Shown piece by piece: positions 1-9,493 of a stretch of 64,000 nucleotides of DNA. The DNA is taken from assembly GCF_008704995.1 (NCBI RefSeq), contig NZ_CP023747.1, forward strand, positions 7,474,001 through 7,538,000, in the 5' to 3' direction. Numbering within the stretch: position 1 is the first letter of the stretch; every line of letters begins with the position of its first letter. Under the pieces are notes generated by a model. It searched no databases and was not told where the DNA came from. It was given only the letters and a program-made list of their open reading frames with translations. Source of the stretch: Streptomyces nodosus. Lineage in GTDB: Bacteria > Actinomycetota > Actinomycetes > Streptomycetales > Streptomycetaceae. Both the position numbers and the translations under genes were made by a program.

Positions 1-1555
1 GCGGCAGCAGTGGAGCCGCGGCGGTGCCCAGCGGCTTCAGGCCGCTCAGGTACCCGTGGGTCTGCCCCCGGGCCGAGAGCAGCCGCTCGAAGGTGCGCAG
101 CGCCGCACCGGCATCACCGGTCAGCCGGTAGTGGGCCACGGCCGCCGCGGCACTCAGCGAGTCGTCGCTGCTCCGGGCGGCGCTGTGCAGCAGTTCGGTC
201 GTCTCCGGCGTCGGTGTGCCGCTCAGCCCGAGCAGGCGGGCGGCGACGACGGCCGCACGGCCGGTCCTGAGGCAGTCGACCAGTTCGGGCTGGGCCCGGC
301 GGGCGTCGGCACCGAACCGTTCCAGCGCCTGGACGAGGGCGATCCCGGTGTTCCCGGTGGCGCCCGCCGCCAGTTCACGGCGGATCACCGGTATCAGCCG
401 GCCGGCCGCCTCGGGGAAGTGCCGCGCCGCCGCTTCGAGCAGCCGTGCGTCGGGGCGGCGCAGCACCAGCTCCAGGGCGCGGGGGTCGCGGGAGGTCACC
501 AGGGCGAGGAGCGCCGGCTCGGCGGTCTTCTCGTCGCCGGTTGCGTACCGGTGCAGCGCGTCCCGGAGGCCGGCGCCCGGCTCGGGCACGTGTTCGAGCC
601 AGTGGCCGACGGCACGGAGGCGGGCGGCGAGGGTGCGGTCGTCCTTCTGATGGGGCAGTGCGGACAGCAGCAGATCCAGGACCTCGGGCTCCCGGTCGCG
701 CCAGGTCTCGGCGATCTCTTCGGCCAGCCAGGAACCGCGCGAGCCGAGGTCTCCGGCCGCGATCCAGCGGGCGGCCACGGCGAGGCCGGCGTCCGGATCC
801 CGAGTGAGCAGGCGGGTGAGCTGCTCTTCCTGGGTGGTGGCGCCCGACCACGGGTAGCCGTCGTCCCCAGGGTCGGGTTCGGCACCGTCCTCGGCGATGA
901 CCTCCACCAGCTCAGCCGGGTAGGGAAGCCCGGACCGCTCGGCGACGAGCAGGGCCCCGGCCAGTCTGACCTCGGGCAGCGGGCTGTCGAGTGCCGCCGT
1001 CTCCCGGCCGAACCGGTCGAGCACGACCACGGAGTCCGCCCGCACCGCCGGGACGGGATCGGTGACGTACAGCCTGTCGAGCTGCGCCACGACCGAGGAC
1101 CGCAGCTCGGCCGGGAGTTGCTCGGCCACGGCCGCGACCACCCGGAGTGCCGCCCGGCGCACCCCCCGTTCGGTGTCGCCGAGGCAGGGCAGCAGCTCCG
1201 GGAGCACCCGGCAGAGCTCGGCACAGATCGCGGCGACCGGACTGCCGGGCCAGTGGGGCGAGTCGACGTCGTCCGGGTCGTGGTCGGCAAGGGTGGCGAG
1301 CAGCATCAGCAGCGCCTCGCGCTTGCCCGGGGCGTGCCGGACTGCGTGCGCGAGGAAGGGGACGGCGGGTGCCGAAGCCCGGTAGACCGTGCCCTGGTGA
1401 TGGATGTTGCCGAACAGCTCGTAGATCGCCTCGTCGGCCGTCGCCTCGTCGTCCTCGTAGAGCGCCCTGATCAGCTCCGGTACGTCCTCGGCCGGGCCGT
1501 AGGCATGGGTCAGGGCATGCCACGGGACGTGGTCCAGCTCGGCCGGAGATTTCAT
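1..1555 (-). CDS. HEAT-repeat protein, 3' end outside window
   Basis: The frame read from ATG at 1553-1555 stays open to base 1 (about 518 residues), so the C-terminus lies outside the window. The protein is a run of short paired helices rich in Ala, Leu and Arg (for example ERGVRRAALRVVAAVAEQL near residue 130), typical of HEAT/PBS-lyase-type repeats that act as protein-binding scaffolds. Near residue 53 it carries HQGTVYRASAPAVPFL, a motif I know from Streptomyces HEAT proteins. No catalytic motif, signal peptide or membrane segment is visible, so it is probably cytoplasmic. Partner and role are unknown. It follows the TerD-domain gene in the same direction but a strong hairpin separates them. 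Confidence 0.75.
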   Translation of the reverse strand, partial: MKSPAELDHVPWHALTHAYGPAEDVPELIRALYEDDEATADEAIYELFGNIHHQGTVYRASAPAVPFLAHAVRHAPGKREALLMLLATLADHDPDDVDSPHWPGSPVAAICAELCRVLPELLPCLGDTERGVRRAALRVVAAVAEQLPAELRSSVVAQLDRLYVTDPVPAVRADSVVVLDRFGRETAALDSPLPEVRLAGALLVAERSGLPYPAELVEVIAEDGAEPDPGDDGYPWSGATTQEEQLTRLLTRDPDAGLAVAARWIAAGDLGSRGSWLAEEIAETWRDREPEVLDLLLSALPHQKDDRTLAARLRAVGHWLEHVPEPGAGLRDALHRYATGDEKTAEPALLALVTSRDPRALELVLRRPDARLLEAAARHFPEAAGRLIPVIRRELAAGATGNTGIALVQALERFGADARRAQPELVDCLRTGRAAVVAARLLGLSGTPTPETTELLHSAARSSDDSLSAAAAVAHYRLTGDAGAALRTFERLLSARGQTHGYLSGLKPLGTAAAPLLP

Positions 1556-1645
1556 GGTCCGCCTTCCTCGACTGATCAAGTGGGCCGACCGTATGGGGCA
1601 CCACTGACAACGCGGCTGCGAGAGGGCGTTCCCGGAGTCGAGACC

Positions 1646-1689
1646 AAACGGCCCCCCGGGCGAGCGGCGGCTCGCCCGGGGGGCCGTTT
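1646..1689 (-). terminator. 19-bp perfect stem terminator
   Basis: Arms 1646-1664 and 1671-1689 are perfect reverse complements (19 bp, GC-rich core, loop of 6 nt). It lies about 100 bp downstream of the stop of the TerD-domain gene and upstream of the HEAT-repeat gene, so it most likely ends the TerD transcript. The A/T trimers at both ends could let it work on either strand. Confidence 0.8.
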
Positions 1690-1791
1690 CGGGATGAAGT
1701 CGAGGGCGAGGAGAGCGACGGAACTAATCTCAGAATGGTGATCTGTAGAAGGAAGCCCCGTTCATGGCCTCGCCACGGCCAACGGTAGCAG

Positions 1792-3963
1792 TCAGTCCGG
1801 GATCAGGTCGCGCAGATTTTCAGGGGTGAGGACGCGGGACTCCGGATGCAGGCCGTCGGGGCGTTCCAGGCCGATGAAGGTCACGGGCTCCTCCGGCACC
1901 GTCGTGCCGTCCCACAGCGTCGGGCCGGTGGCGCCGTCGGCCATCATCTCGGTGAGATGGCGCACCGTGAGCTGCTCGCGTTCGACGACGCCGCGCACCA
2001 GTCGCGCCACCGACACCTGGTTCTCCTCGACGCGGTTGGCCGTCGGAGTGCCCCTGAGGTACAGATGCAGCCACTTGGCCTGCCACCGGCCGTCGCTCCC
2101 GCGCAGGAACACCAGGGGCAGCGCGACCCTGCCCGGACCGCGCAGCTCCGACTTCATGCGCACGGTGTGGGGTTCGAACGGCCGGCCCCGCTGCTCGGCG
2201 TCGCGCAGCATGAACCCGAAGAACGACTCCGCGACGTCCTCGAAACCCTCCCCGGCATAGATGTTGACCATCGGCACGACGAACGTCCCGCGCACGGCGC
2301 CCAGGCGCAGATTGATGAACTCCGAGGCACCCTCGGGCGCGTCCGTGATGTCACCGGAGTGCTCGCCCTCGACCTCGGCGAGCGATGTGTACGACAACCA
2401 GGAGACGGTCCGGTAGTCGGCGTCCAGCACCAGGGCCGACAGATCGTAGTCGGTGCGGTGGCGGGTCTGCTTCCAGTACACGAAGAAGCGCAGCAGGTCG
2501 CCCTCGACCGGGGACACCGAACCACGCGGCAGCACACCGAGGCCCGACGCGGTCGCCTTGCCGCTGAGCGGGAGCGCGACATCGAGGACGTCCGGATCGA
2601 TCAACAACCGGTCCACGGCCGGGAGTCGGCGGCGTATCTCGCCGTCGAGCGCGGCGACGAGCCGCTTGCGCTCGGCGGACGGAACGGGCGGACGGTCGTC
2701 GGAGCCGATCCACGCACGGCCGAGACGGTTGACAAAGACCCGTCGCTCACCCGGGTCCTCACCCCGGTTGTGGAAGTGTTCGCGGACCGACAGCAGGACC
2801 CGCCCGGAGACCTCGGTGACGGCCTCCTCGACCGCGACGACGACCGCCTCCCGCTCGCCGTCGGTGGACGCCGTGCGCAGCAGATGGTCCAGGGAGCGCA
2901 ACAGCTTGCCGGGAGCGGTCCTCAGCAACTGTGTCGCGCCGAAGACGTCGTCGGCGCCGAGCAGTGCCTCGACCCGGCTGTCGAAGGACCGAGCCCGCTT
3001 CTCGCCCCGTGCGACCGCGAACACCTCGGCGGCGTGGGGCCATTGCGGATATTCATGCGGATGGAGGCGTTCGCCGAGGCGCTTCCACACCTCGCGGTAC
3101 GGAGGGACATCGGCCAGCTTGGCCGGGGCCGCGGCCACGACGGCGTCGAGACCCCCGAGCAGTACGCGGCGGACCCGGCGGGACATCGCCCGGAACCGCG
3201 TCGGCGCCCTGAGCGACACATCTCCGCCCGACAGCGCACAGGCCAGACGCAGTACATCGGTGACGGTGTCCAGCAGCGGTGGCACATCGGCCTTCACCCG
3301 GGCCTCGTTGACGATCGCCCGGTTCTCCCGGACGGTGATCGCCTCCGGCTGAGGATCGTGCACACAGATCCTGGCGAGAACCCTGAGGTCGCCGAGGCCG
3401 TCCTCGCCCAGCGGCGTGCTGCTGCCGGCCAGGGCGCGATACAGGGCCGACAGTTCGGACATCAGGCCCTCGCCCAGGTGCAGCACCGTCATGCGGTCGC
3501 CCGCCGCGGCGATCAGTCCGTCGTGGTGGGCGAGCATCTCGGCGTAGGTGTGCCGGTAGTTGCCGTACGACGGCAGCGTCAGCAGGTCCACCACACCGGT
3601 ACGGAGCTGGTCGAGGGTACCGGCGCGGGACGCGTCGTCGTCGAGGGCGCCGGCGATGCACGACATCCAGAAGTCGAAGGTCTTGGGCACGTTCGACGGG
3701 AAGTCGATGAAGTAGACGTTGTGCCGGACATGGTCGCCGACCATCTCACGGACCGTGGCCAAGGTGCGCACGGCGATGTCGACGACCGCGCCCTCGCACA
3801 GCCCCGACAGACGCTCCAACAGATCCGCCGAGAGCTTGAAGCCCACGGACATCAGCGCGGCGTCGAACTGCCGCGCCGCGACATCGCCCTCCCCGGCGGG
3901 TCCCGTCGGGGAAGGCAGCCGGCGGGTGTGCCGGATGACCAGCGATTCCAGACTCTGAAGCAT
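1792..3963 (-). CDS. TerD-domain protein, MXAN_6230/SCO0854-like
   Basis: 723 residues from ATG at 3963. The C-terminal ~200 residues look like a TerD-like (calcium-binding beta-sandwich) domain: an aliphatic strand LLRFFVYWKQ, the pattern DYDLSALVLDADY, then HSGDITDAPEGASEFINL, the signature of TerD-family stress proteins. The arrangement matches what I remember of the MXAN_6230/SCO0854 family, but I see no RING-type Cys cluster here. The N-terminal ~430 residues are mostly helical and unrecognised. TerD proteins are linked to tellurite, stress and phage-response systems; the specific role here is unknown. The frame stays open upstream to 4410, but that part overlaps the well-supported divergent gene at 4158, so I place the start at 3963. 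Confidence 0.7.
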   Translation of the reverse strand: MLQSLESLVIRHTRRLPSPTGPAGEGDVAARQFDAALMSVGFKLSADLLERLSGLCEGAVVDIAVRTLATVREMVGDHVRHNVYFIDFPSNVPKTFDFWMSCIAGALDDDASRAGTLDQLRTGVVDLLTLPSYGNYRHTYAEMLAHHDGLIAAAGDRMTVLHLGEGLMSELSALYRALAGSSTPLGEDGLGDLRVLARICVHDPQPEAITVRENRAIVNEARVKADVPPLLDTVTDVLRLACALSGGDVSLRAPTRFRAMSRRVRRVLLGGLDAVVAAAPAKLADVPPYREVWKRLGERLHPHEYPQWPHAAEVFAVARGEKRARSFDSRVEALLGADDVFGATQLLRTAPGKLLRSLDHLLRTASTDGEREAVVVAVEEAVTEVSGRVLLSVREHFHNRGEDPGERRVFVNRLGRAWIGSDDRPPVPSAERKRLVAALDGEIRRRLPAVDRLLIDPDVLDVALPLSGKATASGLGVLPRGSVSPVEGDLLRFFVYWKQTRHRTDYDLSALVLDADYRTVSWLSYTSLAEVEGEHSGDITDAPEGASEFINLRLGAVRGTFVVPMVNIYAGEGFEDVAESFFGFMLRDAEQRGRPFEPHTVRMKSELRGPGRVALPLVFLRGSDGRWQAKWLHLYLRGTPTANRVEENQVSVARLVRGVVEREQLTVRHLTEMMADGATGPTLWDGTTVPEEPVTFIGLERPDGLHPESRVLTPENLRDLIPD

Positions 3964-4157
3964 GCCTGGATGGTCCCAGAGACGCGCGCACCGGTGCATG
4001 CGAGTTTCGCCCGAAGACGCCGCGCCTTCCGACCGCGGAGCGCACAGCGTGCAGGACCCCGCCGCCACTCCGAAATCGCTTGCGCACTCCATGAGTCGGC
4101 AAGATCCTCGGACTTCGGCCGCACGAGCGGTCGGCCCGCTGAACCGGAAGGCAACTC

Positions 4158-5768
4158 GTGCCCCGCGACCTCGGCCGGAAGCTGCTGCGACGACTCGGTG
4201 TCCGAGCCGACGTTCTCGGCGTCCCGGCGCATCTGCCCGACGACCATCTGCCCCCTCGACCGACCACGCAGCAACTCCGCGACGCGATGACCGCGGCCGA
4301 GACCGGACACGGCGGTGACGTCGATGGACTCGCCGGTCTGCTCCTCGCCGTCGACCGGGACGGCGACCCCCAGCTGATCGCTGGAACCGGACAGCTTCTG
4401 CTGCAGGCAAGCCCCCGTGTGTGGCTCAGACTCGACGAGGCGACCCGCCGTTACTGGTGGGGGGCGCCGCGCTGGTCGGAGGCCGCGGTGCAGCGACTGT
4501 CGAGAGGCGAGAGCTCTCCTCTGGGGCTCACCGTCGCCGCCTTCCACCCCAACGGCCGGGTACGGGAGGCCGCCGTCGCGCAGCTGGCCGAAGTCCACGA
4601 CACGCTGGCCGTGTCTGCCTTGACGCTGCGCGCCTCGGACTGGGTGCCGCGGATCCGTGACCGCGCCCGCGCGGCGCTCGAGCCCCGCCTCACCGAGCCC
4701 CCCGGTGTGCCGGTCGCGGCGGCGGCGATCGCCCTGGCCCTGAGGGAACGGCGTCAGGGCCGCTGGCTGGCCGACCGCGTCGAAACAGCCTTCAGTGAAG
4801 GCCCGGTCGAGTTGCTGACCGCTGCCCTCGCCGCCTCGGACCGGCGCACCCGTCGCGCCGCACACCTGACCGCGCTCGCCGCAGGACGGCTCGACCTGAC
4901 GCAGATGCTCCACGCCGCCGAACACGACAGTGACCTGCTCATCCGGATCCGATGCGCCGAAGCCGCGGTGAGGACCGCGACCGTGGCCGGGACCGTCGAC
5001 CTCGTCCGTCCCCTGCTGTCCAGCGGCACCGCGATGGTCCGCGCCGAGGCCGTACACGTACTGGCCCGAGAGGGCGACGTCACCCCCGCCGTCTCCGCGC
5101 TCACCGACCGCAACCCGACCGTGCGGGAGGTCGCTCAGGCCGTGCTGCGCCGCGCCGGGGCCGACCCGCTGGAGCACTACCGGCGCCTTGTCATGACGTC
5201 CCGCCCCCGGCCAGGAGCCATCGCCGGCCTCGGTGAGACCGGGACCGCCGAGGACGCCGGCCTCATCGCCCCTTGGCTCGATCACCCGCAGATCCGTGGA
5301 CGAGCGGAGGCGGTGCGCGCACTGCACCGCCTGGGCGCAGCCGACCCGGACGCCCTCTTCCCCATGCTCACCGACCCGTCCGGCGCGGTCACCCGGCAGA
5401 TCACCAGGGCGCTGCGCCCTTGGGCGTCCCGCCTCGACCTGCCACGCCTCCGGGAACTCCTCACCGTGGGCAACCCTCAGCACATCCGCACGGCCGCCTA
5501 TCGGTTGCTGCACCAACGGGACACCTGGACCCGACTGCTCATCGATCTCGAACTCGTCGCCGACCCGTCGCCCCCGATGCGTAACCGCGCCCTCAGCGAC
5601 ATCAAGAGCTGGCTCACACATGAAGCCGCCACCGCCTACTCGATGCCGCAGGACCGTACCGCCGACGCGCTCGCCCAGCACCTGTGCGAGGCCGAGGACG
5701 CCCTCGGCCCGGACCTGGTCCGCCGGCTGCGCTTCCACCTCGGACTCACACGCCGGTCAGGCGCTTGA
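4158..5768 (+). CDS. HEAT-repeat protein
   Basis: 536 residues. The GTG start at 4158 is preceded by GGAAGG at 4146-4151, a good ribosome-binding site at suitable spacing. From residue ~90 the protein is a regular series of helical pairs with Val-Arg-x-x-Ala patterns (NGRVREAAVAQLAEV, TAMVRAEAVHVLAREG, NPTVREVAQAVLRRAG), as in HEAT/PBS-lyase repeats. No enzymatic motif or export signal is visible. It is divergent from the TerD-domain gene across a 194-bp spacer that must hold both promoters, and with the HEAT gene at 1-1555 it brackets that TerD gene, suggesting a scaffold or adaptor role beside it. Function unassigned. Confidence 0.75.
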   Translation: MPRDLGRKLLRRLGVRADVLGVPAHLPDDHLPPRPTTQQLRDAMTAAETGHGGDVDGLAGLLLAVDRDGDPQLIAGTGQLLLQASPRVWLRLDEATRRYWWGAPRWSEAAVQRLSRGESSPLGLTVAAFHPNGRVREAAVAQLAEVHDTLAVSALTLRASDWVPRIRDRARAALEPRLTEPPGVPVAAAAIALALRERRQGRWLADRVETAFSEGPVELLTAALAASDRRTRRAAHLTALAAGRLDLTQMLHAAEHDSDLLIRIRCAEAAVRTATVAGTVDLVRPLLSSGTAMVRAEAVHVLAREGDVTPAVSALTDRNPTVREVAQAVLRRAGADPLEHYRRLVMTSRPRPGAIAGLGETGTAEDAGLIAPWLDHPQIRGRAEAVRALHRLGAADPDALFPMLTDPSGAVTRQITRALRPWASRLDLPRLRELLTVGNPQHIRTAAYRLLHQRDTWTRLLIDLELVADPSPPMRNRALSDIKSWLTHEAATAYSMPQDRTADALAQHLCEAEDALGPDLVRRLRFHLGLTRRSGA

Positions 5769-5874
5769 GTCCGGACCGGTGACGAGCAGCGCTTCAGGCG
5801 ACTGTGCCGCCGAGGACCCGTGGGGGCCGCCGTGTTCGTCGTCGCACGGGCGCTTCGGCGGCCGGACGGCCGGG

Positions 5875-7155
5875 TCAGGCGTCGTGCTGGGCCGGTGATG
5901 TCCCGGTTCGGAGGGCCGGGTCCTTGCGCAGTCGTACGAAGGTCACCAGCAGGGTCACCGCCTGCAACAGGGCGCAGATCCGGATGACATCGGCCAGCAA
6001 GGGCACGGGGGTGAGGGCGAGGATCACGCCCGCGACGGGAAAGGGCAGCAGCAGAAGCAGGATGGTCAGGGACAGGGTCGTACCGAAGGCCGCAGGCGGG
6101 ATCAGCTGGGAGCGCAAGGTGCGCAGGACGACGGTGAGCCCTCCGTCGGCGGCCATGAACAGGGCCACGAGGGCCACGTACCCCGCATAGGAGGGAGCCT
6201 CGGGCACGGCGAGGCAGGCAGCTGACGCGATGGTCGCGCTGATGACACCCACCCCCCACAGACCGATCCGGTTGAGGGCGAACCGGCAGCAGGCGACGGC
6301 GATGAGCGTGGCCGCAGCGGTGATGGACCACAGGGCACCGACGGCGACCGGGGAGTAGCCGAAGTGTTCCTCGATGAAGATGGGGCTGGCCGATTGCAGC
6401 AGGCCGAGCGCGAGGTTGGAACAGGCCAGTCCGGTCACGAGCCGGCGGAGCGACGGCAGGGAGCGCAGGGTCTGCCATCCCTGCCGCATGCCACCGCCCG
6501 ACGGTGTTCCGTCACGGGGTGCGGCGCGCAGGGGAGTGGGCGGGGTCTGCAGGGCGAGTGCGGCGGACAGGAAGGACAGCACGCTCAGGAGGGCGAGCAT
6601 GCGCGTCGGGCCGGTGAGCAGCAGGACACCGCCCAGCGCGGGGCCTATGAGGGTGGCCGTCTGATCGATGCCGATCAGCACCGACTGCACCTTGTGGGAC
6701 TGCCCTTGGCTCTGGCGGCTGGCGATGGCGCCCACCGCCTCGTTGGCGATGAAGCTGAACTGGGTCAGGGCCCCGGTCACGGCCGCCAGTGCCATGACGA
6801 TGACGGTCTCGGTCGTGCCCGGCGGCACCATGACGAGCGCCACACCGGCGCCCGCCACCAGCAGGGCCCGGGCCAGTGAGGCGAGGAAGCACACGATCGC
6901 TGCCCCGCTGCGGTCCACCAGGGCGCCCGCGAAGCTGAACGCGGCCACCCGCGGCATCCATTCCAGGGCGAAGGCCAGGCCCGTCAGGGACGCGGACCCG
7001 GTGGTGGCCAGCACGACGAGCGGCATGGCATAGGTCGACATGGAGTAGGCGAGCGCGTCGCAGGCGCGTGGTGCGTAGACGCGCCGGAGCAGGCTGCCCG
7101 GAGGTGGGGCCGCATGCCTGCCGGCTGGCTGGGCCTCAGGTAAAGAGACGGTCAC
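5875..7155 (-). CDS. MFS transporter
   Basis: 426 residues with about 12 hydrophobic segments and a basic central cytoplasmic loop near residue 200-225, the standard two-times-six-helix major facilitator layout. The short loop after helix 2 contains FAGALVDRSGAA, matching the family's G-x-x-x-D-R motif. It resembles the drug/siderophore efflux-type MFS_3 group (EntS-like), which exports small molecules by proton antiport. The substrate cannot be told from sequence. It stands alone; the 668 bp upstream carry a possible operator (7466-7477) but no regulator gene. Confidence 0.8.
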   Translation of the reverse strand: MTVSLPEAQPAGRHAAPPPGSLLRRVYAPRACDALAYSMSTYAMPLVVLATTGSASLTGLAFALEWMPRVAAFSFAGALVDRSGAAIVCFLASLARALLVAGAGVALVMVPPGTTETVIVMALAAVTGALTQFSFIANEAVGAIASRQSQGQSHKVQSVLIGIDQTATLIGPALGGVLLLTGPTRMLALLSVLSFLSAALALQTPPTPLRAAPRDGTPSGGGMRQGWQTLRSLPSLRRLVTGLACSNLALGLLQSASPIFIEEHFGYSPVAVGALWSITAAATLIAVACCRFALNRIGLWGVGVISATIASAACLAVPEAPSYAGYVALVALFMAADGGLTVVLRTLRSQLIPPAAFGTTLSLTILLLLLPFPVAGVILALTPVPLLADVIRICALLQAVTLLVTFVRLRKDPALRTGTSPAQHDA

Positions 7156-7823
7156 GACGTGGGGGGCCTTTCACTGGGCGGGTCACGGATGGAAGGCAAA
7201 AGCGTTGCCCGCCCTCACGCGGAGGAGAACGCTGCAGGTGCCCAGGCAATGGGCGCGACATGACGCTGCACGTGAACTCCGTTCGAAACACTGCGAGATG
7301 AACCGGGGCGGGCTCGCCGTGTGGGGGTGAGCAAGCTTGCCTCTGCCTTGGTGCCGCCCGCACACCTCCCCGGACCGCGGACGGCGTGACCCACCGAGGG
7401 GGGCACTGTGATCAGCGCGTTCCAGGCCCGGATGGCGGCTCATCCTACAAGATCATTAAGCGCGACTTGTATGCAAGCTGGAGGCTCGGTGTGCCGGGCT
7501 GACCCCACCGTAACCTCCCGCTCCGGGCCGCTGACCTGCGGCCCTCATGTCACCGTGGGCGGGCCTGTGTTGGCGGTGCGGTGGAGGGCGGGAATGTGTG
7601 AAGGCTGTGCGGGGGGTGTGCGGAACCGGCACCTGGGGCTGGTGTGTCCGGGCCCGGATGTGAAGGGCGAGACCCTTCTCGGAGACGAGTGGCGCGACGC
7701 GCCTCGGGTGCCGTCGGAGAGCGAACACGCGACGGCCGGACACTGGACATGGGCCGCACTTGGCGACCGTCGGCCGCATCGCGAGAGACGCGGCTGGCGT
7801 CGTCCGTCGGGCCGTCCCCCCAA
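7156..7823. other. Intergenic, no convincing gene
   Basis: This stretch between the MFS gene and the CcdA-like gene has open frames on both strands, but none has a ribosome-binding site, a plausible domain or the codon pattern of its neighbours. The only marked features are an AT-richer island at 7441-7480 holding a short inverted repeat and a G-rich tract at 7550-7660. It presumably contains the MFS promoter. Confidence 0.5.
7466..7477. promoter_or_regulatory. Possible GntR-type operator
   Basis: CTTG-TATG-CAAG is a 12-bp inverted repeat in the AT-richest part of the intergenic region. It resembles the TTGTATACAA-like operators of the FadR/FCD branch of GntR regulators. No GntR gene is in the window, so this is a tentative call based on similarity only. 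Confidence 0.3.
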
Positions 7824-8744
7824 CTACCGCCGAGAGGTGTGGTCATGGGCCGCCTCACCCGGCGGTCCGGACGGTGAACGGGGCTCGGCGGAGGGATCGG
7901 TGTCCTCTCCCTGCATTGGGTTCGGGAGTCGGCGGAGCCGGAGTGTGGCGGCCAGGGCCGTGCCGGCGCCGGCCAGGGCCAGCACCAGTAGGAGAAGCCG
8001 GTCGGACACGGCGTCACCGAGCCGTGCGGCGGCGCCCTCCCAGGCGGCCTCGGTGTCGATGTCCAGGAAGGAGGGCAACGCCGAGGTGCCGTCGAAGAGC
8101 AGGAACACGACCCCCAGCAGGATGAAGAGGCTTCCTCCGGCGAATGAGGTGCTGTGCACGGTCAGCGGCCCCAGACCCAGGGCGCGTCCCCTCAGCCAGC
8201 GCCGACGGCCGAGGTCGTAACGGTCCCACAGCAGCGCCAGGACGAACATCGGCACGGCCATACCGAGCGCGTAGACGGCCAGCAGGAGACCGCCGTGCAC
8301 CGGGCTGCCGTCGAGCGCCGCCACGGTGAGGATGCCGCCGAGCACGGGACCCGCGCAGAAGCCCGCCAACCCGTATACGGCGCCCAGGGCGAACACGGAC
8401 ACCGCGGACCCGGTCCTGCGCTTGCCGGCCGCCTGCTGCAGGAGACGGGAGCCGAAGCCGAGGCCGAGGATCTGCACCAGTCCCAGCCCGATCATCGTCC
8501 AGCCGCCGAGCGTGACGAGCAGATCGCGGTGCCCGTAGAAGAGGCGGCTGGCGAAGGAGCCGGCCACGCCGAGCGGGACCAGTGTGGTGCACAGCCCCGC
8601 GTAGAAGACGGCGGTACTGAGCGACAGCCGGGTGCGGCTGGTGAAGGAGTAGGCGAAGAACGCCGGCAGCAGCAGCGCACTACAGGGACTGAACAGCGCC
8701 AGCAGCCCGCCGAGAAAGGCGGTCGCGACCGTGATACCGCTCAT
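7824..8744 (-). CDS. CcdA/DsbD-type thiol-disulfide transmembrane protein
   Basis: 306 residues with about seven hydrophobic segments. Two conserved membrane cysteines are present: FSPCSALLLPAFFAY near residue 20 and GFCAGPVLGG near residue 130, the pair that carries reducing equivalents across the membrane in the CcdA/DsbD family. The C-terminal tail is hydrophilic. Its ATG overlaps the stop of the upstream DsbA-like gene (ATGA), so the two are translationally coupled. Inference: it delivers electrons from cytoplasmic thioredoxin to the exported thioredoxin-fold partner, for cytochrome c maturation or repair of exported thiols. No cytochrome assembly genes are nearby, which favours a general thiol-redox role. 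Confidence 0.8.
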   Translation of the reverse strand: MSGITVATAFLGGLLALFSPCSALLLPAFFAYSFTSRTRLSLSTAVFYAGLCTTLVPLGVAGSFASRLFYGHRDLLVTLGGWTMIGLGLVQILGLGFGSRLLQQAAGKRRTGSAVSVFALGAVYGLAGFCAGPVLGGILTVAALDGSPVHGGLLLAVYALGMAVPMFVLALLWDRYDLGRRRWLRGRALGLGPLTVHSTSFAGGSLFILLGVVFLLFDGTSALPSFLDIDTEAAWEGAAARLGDAVSDRLLLLVLALAGAGTALAATLRLRRLPNPMQGEDTDPSAEPRSPSGPPGEAAHDHTSRR

Positions 8745-9493
8745 CGCCGGGCCTCCGCGGCGGCCTTGTCGACGGCGGCGCTGAACGTGCTCAGCGGCTG
8801 GGCACCGAGGACGGGCGTGGCGTTGACGAGAAAGGCGGGCGTGCTGGACACCCCCAGCGCGTACCCCTCCTCCTGGTCCTTGCCCAGCGCGGCGTCGGCG
8901 GCCCCGGACTTCATGTCGGTCTCGAACCGGTCGAGATCGGCGACTCCCGCCTTGCGGGCCATCTCTCGAAGCCGGGCGGAGGAGAAGCTGCCCTGGTTGC
9001 GCGGGCGTTCCTCGGCGTATGCCACATCGTGGAACTGCCAGAAGCGTCCCTGCTGTCCGGCGGCCCAGGCGGCGCGGGCGGCCTGCTCCGATTCGGCGCC
9101 GAACACGGGGAAGTTACGCCACTCGATGCGCAGCACTCCCTTGTCCACATAGGTGCGGACGAGTTCCGGCTCGGTCTCCCGCGCGAACTTGCCGCAGAAG
9201 GCGCACTGGAAGTCCTCGTAGGCGATGAGTACGACCGGCGCGTCGGCACGGCCCAGAGCCAACGGGTCCTTGACCTTCCTGCGGGCCAGAGCGAGCAGCG
9301 ACTTCTCCTGCGCGTCCGGGGTGGCTTCGCTGACGGGCGGCGGTGCGGTGGCCGTCGGCCGCTCCCGGGAGACGGAGTCCCGGGAACCGGAACCGGCGCC
9401 GAGGGCGGCCACCGCGGCGAGGACGGCCACCGCACCGCCGCCCATGGCGATCCAGAGCAGGCGGCGGCGGTGGGCACGAAGGGAGGAAGGCAT
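8741..9493 (-). CDS. DsbA-family membrane-anchored thioredoxin-fold protein
   Basis: 250 residues from ATG at 9493, with GGAGG five bases upstream. Residues ~12-34 form an N-terminal membrane anchor after a basic stretch. A disordered Pro/Thr/Ser linker follows, then a DsbA-like thioredoxin domain with the active site C97-A-F-C100 in the context EDFQCAFCGKF and a cis-Pro loop (VSSTPAFLVN) near the C-terminus. This is the DSBA-like group found in actinobacteria. The enzyme should act outside the membrane on protein thiols. It is the first gene of a coupled pair with the CcdA-like gene. Confidence 0.85.
   Translation of the reverse strand: MPSSLRAHRRRLLWIAMGGGAVAVLAAVAALGAGSGSRDSVSRERPTATAPPPVSEATPDAQEKSLLALARRKVKDPLALGRADAPVVLIAYEDFQCAFCGKFARETEPELVRTYVDKGVLRIEWRNFPVFGAESEQAARAAWAAGQQGRFWQFHDVAYAEERPRNQGSFSSARLREMARKAGVADLDRFETDMKSGAADAALGKDQEEGYALGVSSTPAFLVNATPVLGAQPLSTFSAAVDKAAAEARR

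Noticed and set aside
1846..4290. An 814-codon plus-strand frame opposite the TerD-domain gene
   Set aside because: Its translation is Arg/Gly/Gln-rich with no recognisable domain, while the minus strand has a clear TerD domain.
7408..8220. A 270-codon plus-strand frame in the spacer before the CcdA-like gene
   Set aside because: No ribosome-binding site or domain, and half of it is antisense to the CcdA-like gene.
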